A stretch of DNA of 64,000 bases from Vulcanimicrobiota bacterium (GTDB lineage: Bacteria > Vulcanimicrobiota > Vulcanimicrobiia > Vulcanimicrobiales > Vulcanimicrobiaceae). The notes under the pieces are model-generated. The model was not told the origin of the DNA. It worked only from the letters and a program-made list of their open reading frames with translations, and did not search any database. Below, piece after piece: positions 16,598-24,371 of this stretch (the stretch's first letter is position 1; the number at the start of each line of letters is the position of its first letter). Made by a program: the position numbers and the translations under genes. Where the stretch lies: NCBI GenBank assembly GCA_003151115.1, contig PLWS01000002.1, forward strand, positions 1-64,000. The letters run 5' to 3'.

Positions 16598-16724
16598 AAA
16601 AAAATAGCCAAACCGGCTAGGTCCTTAGTCCTTATTGTAGATTTAGGGCCCTGCGCCCGATAGGCTTTTAAGGCTGAAAACGGCCTTGCTATGCAAGCCC
16701 TTACCCCCGGTTTACGCACCTTAA
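16598..16724 (-). promoter_or_regulatory. Conserved leader with attenuator-like hairpin, copy 2
   Basis: Read on the minus strand this leader starts CTTAAGGTGCGTAA. It contains a CTTGC-ATA-GCAAG hairpin, an AAGGC...GCCTT hairpin and ATCGGGCGCAGGGCCC. It ends with AGCC-GGTTT-GGCT followed by seven T residues just before the small gene. The same order of elements is present at 18453-18580 in front of the propeller lipoprotein. Conservation of a non-coding leader in two copies suggests a cis-acting RNA, perhaps with transcription attenuation. It does not match a riboswitch class that could be recognised. Confidence 0.5.
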
Positions 16725-16742
16725 GATTTGGCGGGAAAGTGT

Positions 16743-16779
16743 AGGAAATGAAAACGGCGGGCCCTTTCGGGCCCGCCGT
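16743..16779 (-). terminator. Intrinsic terminator of the Vgb/CarboxypepD lipoprotein gene
   Basis: ACGGCGGGCCC (16754-16764) and GGGCCCGCCGT (16769-16779) form an 11-pair stem with a GAAA loop on the minus strand, followed by TTTTCATTTCC. It sits 25 bases after the stop codon at 16804. It is nearly identical to the terminator at 16358-16396. Confidence 0.88.
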
Positions 16780-16803
16780 CCTTCTAGGAGAGCGCGAGAT
16801 TTG

Positions 16804-18417
16804 TCAGTGTTGCCCACACTGCTGATTATTGTCGCCGCGCTTGCCGTCCTGATTATTGTCGCCGTGCTTGGCATCCTTATCGCTCTTGGCTTGGTCATTC
16901 TTGTCGTTCTTGCCCGACTTGTCGTTGTTGTTGTTGTTGTCATTGCATGCCGGCGTCGCAGGTTGGATTTGGAGCGTCAAGGTGTGCGTTTGGCCCGCAA
17001 CCACCTTGACCCCTGACTGCGAGGCGCTGTTGTAGCCCGTCTTCGTTGCTGAGACAGTATACGTACCCGGTAACAGCGTCAGGAAGTGATAGTTCCCGCC
17101 AGCATCCGTCGTGGACGTCGCGGATTGTGACGGCGAAACAGCGGTTACCGTTGCGGCAGCGACGGCTTTACCCGTCGTCTTATCCGTCACTTGTCCACTA
17201 ATGACGCCGGTGGGTGTGGGTGGAGGCGCTGTCAACAGAGCCAAATCCACCTTTAAGATGCTGCCCGAGCTGAATTCAGTAACCCACAGGGTCTGGCTGC
17301 CATCCGGACCCTTGATGATAAATGCCGGGTTCGGAGCGCCGCCGTTCAATGTCGTGACGGGAATTGGATACTCCGTGACGACGCCGGCCGTTGTGATTTT
17401 CGCGATGGCGTTTACGTTGGTTTCAACAAACCAAATGTTGCCGTCCGGACCAACGGTTATGCCATTGGGGCCCGCTCCGGCAGTGATGCCGATGGAAAAT
17501 TCCGTCACCCCTCCCGCGGGCGTGATGAACCCAATTTTATTACCAGCGGGTTCCGTGAACCAAAGATTACCGTCCGCAGGGTTCAAAACTATGTCGTACG
17601 GGTCCCCACCGGAAGGAAGCGGGTACCCCGTCACCGTCTTGCTGCTATCAATCTTATAAATTTTGCCGCCGGGCGTCCACTCAGTGAACCATAGGGTTCC
17701 ACTCGGGCCCGTCGTGATTTGATTGTACTGTGTCGAGGAGGCGCCGCTCCAGATACTCGTACTCATTGGCGTTCCCGCGGTCGTAATTTCCGCGACCCCG
17801 GGAATTTCTGTAAACCACAGAGTTGGGTTAAGGTTGGTGCTATCGAGGCCGGTAATGATTCCGTACGGACCAGAACCCGACGGGATGCCGCTAGGACCGT
17901 CGTATTCCGTTATCGCGCCGCCAACTGTCGGGCCGGCAATTCTGCCGACTGCGTCGCGAACGCCAACGTTATCCTCTGTGAACCAGACGGCCAGGTCGGG
18001 ACCAAGCGTAAGAGCGTTCGGGGAGGAATTTGCATTCGAAGGCAGGAGCGCGGACTCTGCAAACGTTCCCCCAACCGTGATGCTCCCAATTCTATTGCCG
18101 GTGAGCTCTGTGAACCACAGGTTGCCGTCGGGTCCCTTGATGATTTCGTTGGGACTTGAGCTTGCGGTCGGAACGGGATACTCCGTAAACGCTAACGGAT
18201 TCGGTATTACATTCGGTATTACTATGGCAAATGAACGGGCCCCGGAGGATGAGCGGCCCAATGATTTCGCGGAGAGCGATGTCGACCCGGTAGCGGAGAG
18301 CGATGTCGACCCGGTAGACGGAATGGCGCCGCCGCTGTGGCCGCCGCAGGCCGCGAGTGCCAAAGCTACGCTTACAAATGAAGCAGTCCGCACAATACGT
18401 GGAATAAAACGATGCAT
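16804..18417 (-). CDS. Vgb-type propeller lipoprotein with CarboxypepD_reg-like domain and charged tail
   Basis: The 537-residue protein starts at ATG 18417, preceded by GGGAG at eight bases. A lipobox (LALAACGG) near residue 25 directs it to the envelope. Residues about 75-420 carry Vgb blades of the type EIIKGPDGNLWFTELTGNRI, each with the pattern GPDGN-WF-E. Residues about 425-505 form a carboxypeptidase regulatory-like beta-sandwich (ISGQVTDKTTGKAVAAATV, DAGGNYHF, LPGTYTVSATKTGY). The last 40 residues are low complexity, almost only Asp, Asn, Lys, Gln and Gly. A surface-exposed binding or structural role is likely, but no enzyme activity can be claimed. An imperfect tandem repeat lies in the N-terminal linker. 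Confidence 0.88.
   Translation of the reverse strand: MHRFIPRIVRTASFVSVALALAACGGHSGGAIPSTGSTSLSATGSTSLSAKSLGRSSSGARSFAIVIPNVIPNPLAFTEYPVPTASSSPNEIIKGPDGNLWFTELTGNRIGSITVGGTFAESALLPSNANSSPNALTLGPDLAVWFTEDNVGVRDAVGRIAGPTVGGAITEYDGPSGIPSGSGPYGIITGLDSTNLNPTLWFTEIPGVAEITTAGTPMSTSIWSGASSTQYNQITTGPSGTLWFTEWTPGGKIYKIDSSKTVTGYPLPSGGDPYDIVLNPADGNLWFTEPAGNKIGFITPAGGVTEFSIGITAGAGPNGITVGPDGNIWFVETNVNAIAKITTAGVVTEYPIPVTTLNGGAPNPAFIIKGPDGSQTLWVTEFSSGSILKVDLALLTAPPPTPTGVISGQVTDKTTGKAVAAATVTAVSPSQSATSTTDAGGNYHFLTLLPGTYTVSATKTGYNSASQSGVKVVAGQTHTLTLQIQPATPACNDNNNNNDKSGKNDKNDQAKSDKDAKHGDNNQDGKRGDNNQQCGQH
18271..18318. repeat. Tandem 24-base repeat inside the lipoprotein linker
   Basis: The unit GGAGAGCGATGTCGACCCGG plus TAGC occurs twice in direct succession, the second copy ending TAGA. 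In the protein it encodes the doubled motif TGSTSLSA right after the lipobox. It is an in-frame expansion that lengthens the flexible linker and could vary in copy number. Confidence 0.85.
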
Positions 18418-18452
18418 CAAGTCGCTCCCATGCGGTCGCCTGGGCAAGCCGC

Positions 18453-18580
18453 AAAAAAAATCGCCAAACCGGCCTCGGTATGTGTTCTTAATGAAGCCAC
18501 TTGGGCCTGCCCCGATCAGCCTTCGGAGGCCTGAAACGGCTGTACTAAGCAAAGCCTTACGCTCCGTTAACCGGCCTTAA
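18453..18580 (-). promoter_or_regulatory. Conserved leader with attenuator-like hairpin, copy 1
   Basis: On the minus strand this leader begins ATTAAGGCCGGTTAACGG. It continues with CGTAAGGCTTTGC, CAGCCGTTTCAGGCCT and GATCGGGGCAGGCCC, and ends GGCCGGTTTGGCGA followed by eight T residues, about 35 bases before the start of the lipoprotein gene. The elements occur in the same order and with similar spacing as in the leader at 16598-16724. The final hairpin is only three to five pairs, so it would be a weak terminator and might need a bound ligand or protein. Confidence 0.5.
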
Positions 18581-18741
18581 TGTTGGAAGCAAGCGGCGAG
18601 TAGCGGCTGGCCGCAACGACGAATGGGCCCACGATGCTCCTGGCCCCCGAGGCGAGTCGCGCTACTTCGTCCTGATGTTGTTCACGATCTCGATGATCGC
18701 GGGCTCGACGCTTTATGGCGGCGTGGTTTCGCTCATACCCT
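18581..18741. other. Short intergenic region
   Basis: The region separates the GNAT-like gene ending at 18742 from the leader of the propeller lipoprotein. It should contain the promoter for that leader. A plus-strand frame here reads as a hydrophobic helix (FVLMLFTISMIAGS) but has no proper gene around it. No other feature was recognised. Confidence 0.4.
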
Positions 18742-19686
18742 CTAAACCTCTCGCTTGCTCGAGCTCGGATTGTCGCCAAAACGGGCAATTATCGATTGCC
18801 GGGCGTCGGAATTCAAAAACTCAAGCCGCGGTTTGAAGACCGGAATCGGATGCCAGATCGCATTGTGCTTATAGATGGCGGAGCGGAGGTTGAGCGGGGT
18901 CAGCAGCCCCCTGTCGTAGATGTGATCGAAGAACATGAAGTACAGTGCGTTACCCAATCCATACTTACGGTACGCAATGCCATGTCGCCGCTTTAAGGTG
19001 ACAAAGACGAGCTCGTATGTTTCGGGCACGCAGTACCCCATAGCCACCGTCGCGTCCTGTTCGTCACTAATGCGCGCGACGACCAATTGACCAAACTTGG
19101 CAAGCCACTGAAAGTACTCTGCTTCAACGTTGAACCCGCAAGAGCGATCGCCGGGCGTGGCGCTCCAGTGCATTTCGTAGTCGTATTCGACTTCGGTATC
19201 CCATTTTAACACGTCATCGGGCGAAGCGTCGGTGATAACGGAACACTTAAAGTGCTTGCGAACATTCTTGTAATCCCAAGCTTTGTTCTTTCGGAGCGTG
19301 CTGAAATATGCTTCACGAGTAGCCGCAATCGGGACGACTTCGTCCGTGCGGCCCTGAGGGTTGGAAACGATTCCTAGCTCGCTAAGAGTGTCTGTGATTC
19401 GCTCCGTAAGAAAATTCGATTGATCGGGAATCGATTTTTCGAGATCGATCAGAATTTGTCCATCATTTCTGACCGATATGGGCAGCACCCAGGTCGGACC
19501 CTCTATGATCACCGATGGAACCGCGACGCGGTGGCCGGTTCGCTGACCGCAGCTGTCGCAGATGCGTTTCAGGTTGAAGTGTTCCTGTACGTATAGCGTC
19601 ATATTCCCACGACGGAGTTCGCCGTCGAACATGCCACCGAGCTTTTCGAGACGGCGCTTGTCATAGGTCGCGTGGATCTCGACCAT
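18742..19686 (-). CDS. GNAT-fold acyltransferase-like protein of a polysaccharide locus, copy 2
   Basis: The 314-residue protein has the C-terminal half expected of the GNAT_6/CelD-FemAB-like group found in exopolysaccharide loci: EYFQWLAKFGQLVVARISD, then MGYCVPETYELVFV and YRKYGLGNALYFMFFDHIY. The N-terminal half includes a CxxC pair (ICDSCGQRT) of unknown purpose. It is a tandem paralogue of the upstream gene, equal in length and alike along the whole sequence. The ATG overlaps the preceding stop in TAATG. A role in adding an acyl or amino-acyl group to a sugar is inferred from fold and context only. Confidence 0.6.
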   Translation of the reverse strand: MVEIHATYDKRRLEKLGGMFDGELRRGNMTLYVQEHFNLKRICDSCGQRTGHRVAVPSVIIEGPTWVLPISVRNDGQILIDLEKSIPDQSNFLTERITDTLSELGIVSNPQGRTDEVVPIAATREAYFSTLRKNKAWDYKNVRKHFKCSVITDASPDDVLKWDTEVEYDYEMHWSATPGDRSCGFNVEAEYFQWLAKFGQLVVARISDEQDATVAMGYCVPETYELVFVTLKRRHGIAYRKYGLGNALYFMFFDHIYDRGLLTPLNLRSAIYKHNAIWHPIPVFKPRLEFLNSDARQSIIARFGDNPSSSKREV

Positions 19687-20630
19687 TACCTGCCGCCAAA
19701 ACAGTCGAGTATCGCCAGCCGGGCAACGCGGTTCGTAATCTCGAGTTGATGCTTAACCACGGGAACCGTATGGCAGCTATCCATGTAGTTTTCGAGCCTC
19801 GGTCCGAGATTGAGCGGAGTCGCCAAGCCTTTCTCGTGAATGTGATCGATAAGCGTGAATACCAACCCGTTCGCCACCGCGGATTTTTGGTACGGCACTG
19901 CCGGGCTCCACTTGGTTTTTATCAGACAAAGTTGGTACTGCTCCGGCACACAATATGCGATGCCGACTGTTCTGTCATGCTCGTCGCTCATCCGCGCAAG
20001 CACCAATTGACCATGTTCGGCTAGCCATTGAAAGTATTGGGTTTGAACATTGTAAGCGTACGTTAGCTCGCCGGTCACAGCCGTGATGTATGCCTTCCAG
20101 TCCTCCCCAACCATTTCGGGCGTTACCGGCCGCAGATTTGGTTTCTGGTTTCGTTGCAAGGCTTCGATTTCAGCATTCCATTTGAGTACATCCTCGGGCG
20201 AAGCATCCGTTAAAACGCGGCAGCTAAAATGCTCCTGAGCGTCCTGATGATGCGCATCGCTGCCGGGCATGACGGGAATGACGTACTCGACTCCGTTCTC
20301 TGTAAGCGTAATACCGAGCTCCAAGAGCTCGCCGGTAATTTGCTCGGTAAGAAAATTCGATTGATCGGAAATCGATTCTTGAAGATCGATGAGGACGCGG
20401 CCGTCGTGCGCGAGCGAGATGGGCAGCACCCAGCTTGAACCCTCAATGATTACCGACGCCACTGCGAGACGGCTCGCCGTCGTTCGCTTGCCACAGCGTT
20501 CGCAGATGCGCTTGAGGTCAAAGTGTTCCCGAACGTAGAGCGCCATATTGCCGTGTCGGGGATCGCCGTCGAACATGCGGCTGAGTTTTTCGAGGCGTTC
20601 TTTGTCGTAGGCCGTGTGGATGCCGAGCAT
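19686..20630 (-). CDS. GNAT-fold acyltransferase-like protein of a polysaccharide locus, copy 1
   Basis: This 314-residue protein begins MLGIHTAYDKERLEKL at ATG 20630, which overlaps the stop of the FkbM gene in TAATG. A longer reading from 20696 would lie inside that gene. It matches its downstream neighbour in the segments RRICxxCGxRT, YFQWLAEHGQLVLARMSDE, AYCVPEQYQL and LGPRLENY. The copies have diverged most in the middle, so they probably act on different sugars or donor groups. Catalytic residues cannot be assigned by eye. Confidence 0.6.
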   Translation of the reverse strand: MLGIHTAYDKERLEKLSRMFDGDPRHGNMALYVREHFDLKRICERCGKRTTASRLAVASVIIEGSSWVLPISLAHDGRVLIDLQESISDQSNFLTEQITGELLELGITLTENGVEYVIPVMPGSDAHHQDAQEHFSCRVLTDASPEDVLKWNAEIEALQRNQKPNLRPVTPEMVGEDWKAYITAVTGELTYAYNVQTQYFQWLAEHGQLVLARMSDEHDRTVGIAYCVPEQYQLCLIKTKWSPAVPYQKSAVANGLVFTLIDHIHEKGLATPLNLGPRLENYMDSCHTVPVVKHQLEITNRVARLAILDCFGGR

Positions 20631-21973
20631 TAGGAATCCGCCAATCCTGAAAGCTTTGAGCAGTACACGTCGTCGAAAAAGACCTCCCAACCGCAATAGG
20701 CCGCCGTGGACGTTTCGACCGCTTCGTGATTCTCGATCCAGGCATAGAGCCAGAGCGTGGCGCGCTCTATCCGGCCTCCGCGTGCAGATACGGGGACCGA
20801 TACGATTCCGCCCACTGTCACATACTCGCCGGTTACCTCTAACAAAGGCTCGGTTCGCAAGTCCGTAAACGAGCCGTCTTCGTAAGACAGTCTCAGGAAG
20901 ACATAGGCGCCGCGCACTCCCTTGGCGGACCGTCCGTTATCCGCAGTCTTCACGAACGCTCGGATATGCCAATCGTCGCCTTCGCGAACCGGAAGCGCGA
21001 TGTTGTTTTCAATGGCCGCATACGGTGCGGAATGAGGCAAGATTGGCGTATCTGAATTCATGCCGACGTAGAGCGCAGTGTCCCCGCTATGCTGGAGTCC
21101 GGTTCGAACCGCCAATGAAACACGAAACTGCGGATCGCAAACGGCTATCTGCCAGTCGACGGCCACATCGTTGGAATCGCACATCCACCTGCCGGGAACG
21201 ACCCGGCCCGGTCCGACCCGCAGATTTTCGAAGCCGCCGTTTGCGATCGCATTGCCCGTGCCCGTGCTCGATGGTTTCTCTTTCGGGGGCGGAGCTTTCG
21301 CACTAATACGCGTGAATGCAAAAAGCCCCGTACCTCGCGCCAAGAAAAATTGGTAATCCGCCAACGCCCTAAGGAGCGTGCTTTCGAGCTCCTCGTTGAG
21401 CGGACGGATGACGATATTCTTGACGTGCGGCAACCAGGCTTCGCAGTTCTGGGAGAAAAGCTGTTCTTCGATTCCGCATACGTTTAGTTTCACCAAGTCG
21501 ATTTCGGCGAAACCCGATTCGCGCAGCAATGTAGCAAAATCGATTCCCACTGTTTGTGCAGGCTCATCGCCGCGTGGCGGGCCTACAACCGTGGCCCACT
21601 CGCGCTGGACTCCGGCGAGTTCGTTTTTGCGCAGCGCCAGCTTCATTGCTTCCGGCCAGATCGCCGCCTTGATCAGATTGACGCGTCCGGCATAAGGCCC
21701 CAGGTTCAACCTGCACAGTTCAAGGTTTCTATCGTCAGGCTCGAGCGCAATGATATGGGCGCTTGGGTACGTCGTCAAAAAGTAGGCGGTCGAATACCCT
21801 GCGTAGGCACCGCAGTCGACAATAAGCTTAGGCTCACGCACGTCTTCCCCGACGCATCCATATTCCTGTCTGATCAGAATGCTGCAGAGGATCTCGAGAT
21901 CGTCCGTATCTGTCCGGTAGGATAGCGGATTGCCGCCAACGGATAGGTTTAGTTCTCGGATGAGATTTTGCAT
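20630..21973 (-). CDS. FkbM-family methyltransferase with C-terminal carbohydrate-binding-like domain
   Basis: The 447-residue protein has a class I SAM-binding fold in its first half: LIVDCGAYAGYSTAYFL is the glycine-rich motif I, followed by IIALEPDDRNLELC. This is typical of FkbM methyltransferases that O-methylate sugars. Residues about 245-440 form an extra domain (GNAIANGGFENLRVGPGR, ALYVGMNSD, AFVKTADNGRSAKG) that resembles CBM4/9-like jelly-roll modules. ATG 21973 is preferred over a start at 22039, which would overlap the upstream gene by 50 bases. It lies in the minus operon with FRW-domain proteins and GNAT-like proteins. Confidence 0.78.
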   Translation of the reverse strand: MQNLIRELNLSVGGNPLSYRTDTDDLEILCSILIRQEYGCVGEDVREPKLIVDCGAYAGYSTAYFLTTYPSAHIIALEPDDRNLELCRLNLGPYAGRVNLIKAAIWPEAMKLALRKNELAGVQREWATVVGPPRGDEPAQTVGIDFATLLRESGFAEIDLVKLNVCGIEEQLFSQNCEAWLPHVKNIVIRPLNEELESTLLRALADYQFFLARGTGLFAFTRISAKAPPPKEKPSSTGTGNAIANGGFENLRVGPGRVVPGRWMCDSNDVAVDWQIAVCDPQFRVSLAVRTGLQHSGDTALYVGMNSDTPILPHSAPYAAIENNIALPVREGDDWHIRAFVKTADNGRSAKGVRGAYVFLRLSYEDGSFTDLRTEPLLEVTGEYVTVGGIVSVPVSARGGRIERATLWLYAWIENHEAVETSTAAYCGWEVFFDDVYCSKLSGLADS

Positions 21974-21989
21974 GAAGCCGGAGCGGCTC

Positions 21990-22817
21990 TTAGGTTTGCT
22001 CGGGCTGATTCGCCGACGTTTTCGGTGACCCGTCGTCATTGAGATCTGGAGAATGTTGGTATACGCGGAAATTCATGATCCGCTGATCCGAACCGATTCG
22101 CCGGTCGCCTCCGTCGGCATGCAGCGAGATTGAAAGCGGGCCTTCCCTGCCGGTCCCGTCGACGGGAATGGAGACGCTTTGGCGCGTCACGATTTCAGTT
22201 TCCGCGATTTGAACGCCCGAGTCTTCGAAGACCCGCAAGGTGAACGGTTTGGACTCCACGCCCGGGCCCGGCTCGATTTCGAGCTGCAGCGTTTTGAGCT
22301 CTGCGGGATCGGCGATCTCGATCTTCGCGTCATTACTCGCCCAGCGAAACGTTTCACCATTGAAGGTTTCCAGTGGATACCAGCCTTCACCCGGCCGCGC
22401 GTTCATCTCGGGCGGCAAAATATCGACGATCGCCTGCACAAAAATGAGCTTGAAGACTCGGTAGTTTAGCACCCGAATTTCACCAGGGGCGGGCTTATCG
22501 CTGCCTTCCGTACGCAGCACGAACTTGCGAAGCATGGGTTGGGTCGCCGGCAGCTCGATCGAGATCATTTGCCGCCCCTTGATCGTGGCGCGCGCAACGG
22601 TTTCGTCGTTTTCCGTGACCAGCAACTCGAAGGGTTTAAAATCGAGACTCGGCCCCGGCTCGAGGTAGATCTGCAAGTAGTGCTTGACGTTTCTGAACGC
22701 GGCTGCGTAGACTTCGGCAGCATTGGAAACCCAACGAAACTTTTCCGCGCCGAAGATTTCGAGCGGAAACCAGCCGTTTCCCAAAGCGGTATTATTGGCG
22801 GGCGTCAGGATGTCCAT
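21990..22817 (-). CDS. Cytosolic tandem FRW-domain protein, copy A
   Basis: From ATG 22817 (MDILTPANN) this is a 275-residue protein without signal peptide or membrane segment. It consists of two homologous beta-rich domains of about 120 residues. Each has the pattern GWF/YPLE-F-G-E-FRW-SN-A near its start, then LEPGP, a Gly-rich middle, and ends with R-LNYRVF or RIMNFRVY. The same family occurs at 24358-25149, 25731-26621 and 58420-59298 in this window. The function is not known to me. Its place inside the sugar operon suggests binding of a sugar precursor or of a partner enzyme. Confidence 0.75.
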   Translation of the reverse strand: MDILTPANNTALGNGWFPLEIFGAEKFRWVSNAAEVYAAAFRNVKHYLQIYLEPGPSLDFKPFELLVTENDETVARATIKGRQMISIELPATQPMLRKFVLRTEGSDKPAPGEIRVLNYRVFKLIFVQAIVDILPPEMNARPGEGWYPLETFNGETFRWASNDAKIEIADPAELKTLQLEIEPGPGVESKPFTLRVFEDSGVQIAETEIVTRQSVSIPVDGTGREGPLSISLHADGGDRRIGSDQRIMNFRVYQHSPDLNDDGSPKTSANQPEQT

Positions 22818-22902
22818 AATGAGCTGAAGGTCCTTCTGATGGAACAAGCCCGGACGTTCTGCGAAGCGACTTAATTGAACCTGCACGCCAAAGTGCGTGA
22901 CC

Positions 22903-23190
22903 TTAGCGGCGATACGAGTTGCGGACGGTTTCCAAGAACGTGTTACCGCGCGCGGGTGCGCCGTTGCCCATCAGAACATCGGCGTCAAGACCGGGGTAGA
23001 TCGTGCGAAAACGGCGCTGCTTCCAACCCTCGACCGTCATGCGGCCGGGAGCTTTCTTTGCAAAGCGGTTGGAATACCCGGGAATACCGGTTCGGTCGCC
23101 GCGCAGATCGCGGCGATCTTCCGTCAAGAAGATCGCGATGAAACCCTCGATCCGGGCAATCTGATTTTCAACGCGTTCGATGGTCGCCAT
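22903..23190 (-). CDS. Small protein of unknown function in the sugar operon
   Basis: The 95-residue reading starts at ATG 23190, two bases after the stop of the aminotransferase gene, and fills an otherwise empty gap in the operon. It begins MATIERVENQIARIEGF and has a basic, Trp- and Tyr-containing second half (TVEGWKQRRFRTIYPGLD, then GNTFLETVRNSYRR). The composition looks like a real globular protein, but no family was recognised. The reading continues upstream in frame without stops, but that part lies antiparallel in composition to the aminotransferase and is not used. Confidence 0.55.
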   Translation of the reverse strand: MATIERVENQIARIEGFIAIFLTEDRRDLRGDRTGIPGYSNRFAKKAPGRMTVEGWKQRRFRTIYPGLDADVLMGNGAPARGNTFLETVRNSYRR

Positions 23191-23192
23191 GG

Positions 23193-24371
23193 CTATCGTT
23201 CGATCAAAGTCGCGCGAACGATTTCGATCACGCGATCCTGATCGCTCTCCGCAAGATCGACGAAGAGCGGCAAGCTCAAAGCGCCTTCGTAGTAGTATTC
23301 CGCGGCCGGGAAGTCTCCGGCGCGGAAGCCCAAATCGCGGTAGTACGGCTGCGTATGGATTGGAATGTAATGGACCTGGCTGCGTATGCCGTGTTCGCGC
23401 AAAGCGAAATACAGCGCGCGCCGTCGAGCCGCTCGTGCCTCGCCGGTAATCATTATTGGATAGAGGTGCCACGCAGGCGTACTGATCGAGTCACGGTAGG
23501 GGAGTTGCAGCGGCAGATCGATCAGGCCCTCGCAGTAGCGCGCCGCCAACTGGCGGCGCCGCGCGAGAAAACCGTCGAGTTTTTTTAGCTGACTCGCTCC
23601 GAGTGCCGCTTGGATGTCAGTCATGCGATAGTTGAAGCCGAGGCCGACCTGTTCGTAGCGCCATGGTTCTAGGGCGGAGGTATCGTGGACGATCCCGTGT
23701 GCGCGAAGAAGTTTCACGTTGCGCGCGACGCGCTCCCTATTCGTTAGGACCATGCCGCCCTCGCCCGTAGCAATGCTTTTTGTTGCAAAGAAACTGAAGA
23801 CCGTCGCATCGGAGTACTCGCAGCTGCCGATGGGCCGATTGAGGTAGCTCGCTCCCAACGCGTGCGAAGCATCCTCGATCAGCGTGATTCCGTAACGCCG
23901 GGCCGATGCGGCAATTCCGGCGAGATCGCATGGCTGGCCCGCAAAATGTACGAGTATGAGCGCCTTCGGAAGTTTCCCGGATCTGTCGGCTGCGGCCAGC
24001 TTTCGCTCGAGTTCGCTCGTACTGAAGTTGTATGTGCATGGATCGACATCCACGAAATCGATGCTCGCCCCGCAGTACAACGCGCAATTCGCCGAAGCGA
24101 CGAAACTGTTCGGTGATGTCCATACGCGGTCACCGGGTCCGATGCCCAACGCGCGGCACGCGGCGTGCAGGGCGGCGGTTCCGCTGGAAACGGCGACGGC
24201 ATAGCGCGCACCGCAGTAGGAGGCAACGCGCTCTTCAAACTCTGTGACGTGTGGGCCGGTCGTAAGCCAGTCCGAGCGTAGAACCGCCTCGACCGCGGCA
24301 ATATCATCGCTGTCGACGTGTTGCCGGGCATATGGAAGGTCCCGGAACGCATCGACGTTAGGCGGTTGCAG
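23193..24371 (-). CDS. PseC-like DegT/DnrJ/EryC1 sugar aminotransferase, unclear start
   Basis: The PLP-dependent sugar aminotransferase is complete in sequence: LPYARQHVDSDD near the N-terminus, SSGTAALHAACRALGIGPGD, EDASHALGA, and the lysine motif FSFFATKSIATGEGG. It most resembles PseC-type UDP-4-keto-sugar transaminases. No ATG, GTG or TTG exists in frame between the upstream stop and the GIGPGD region. A CTG at 24371 (or ATC further up) would be needed, giving 392 residues. An ATG at 24352 lies in another frame. Either a rare start codon is used or a one-base lesion is present. The 5' end overlaps the FRW gene by 14 bases. Confidence 0.8.
   Translation of the reverse strand: MQPPNVDAFRDLPYARQHVDSDDIAAVEAVLRSDWLTTGPHVTEFEERVASYCGARYAVAVSSGTAALHAACRALGIGPGDRVWTSPNSFVASANCALYCGASIDFVDVDPCTYNFSTSELERKLAAADRSGKLPKALILVHFAGQPCDLAGIAASARRYGITLIEDASHALGASYLNRPIGSCEYSDATVFSFFATKSIATGEGGMVLTNRERVARNVKLLRAHGIVHDTSALEPWRYEQVGLGFNYRMTDIQAALGASQLKKLDGFLARRRQLAARYCEGLIDLPLQLPYRDSISTPAWHLYPIMITGEARAARRRALYFALREHGIRSQVHYIPIHTQPYYRDLGFRAGDFPAAEYYYEGALSLPLFVDLAESDQDRVIEIVRATLIER

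Noticed and set aside
16598-18580. The paired leaders as a c-di-GMP, cobalamin or other known riboswitch
   Set aside because: Individual words such as GCAAAGCC resemble parts of known classes, but order and spacing of the conserved blocks do not fit any class that I can recall.
18600-18760. Plus-strand hydrophobic reading (FVLMLFTISMIAGS) as a small membrane protein
   Set aside because: The in-frame ATG gives only 53 residues, there is no ribosome-binding site, and the second half runs antisense through the end of the GNAT-like gene.
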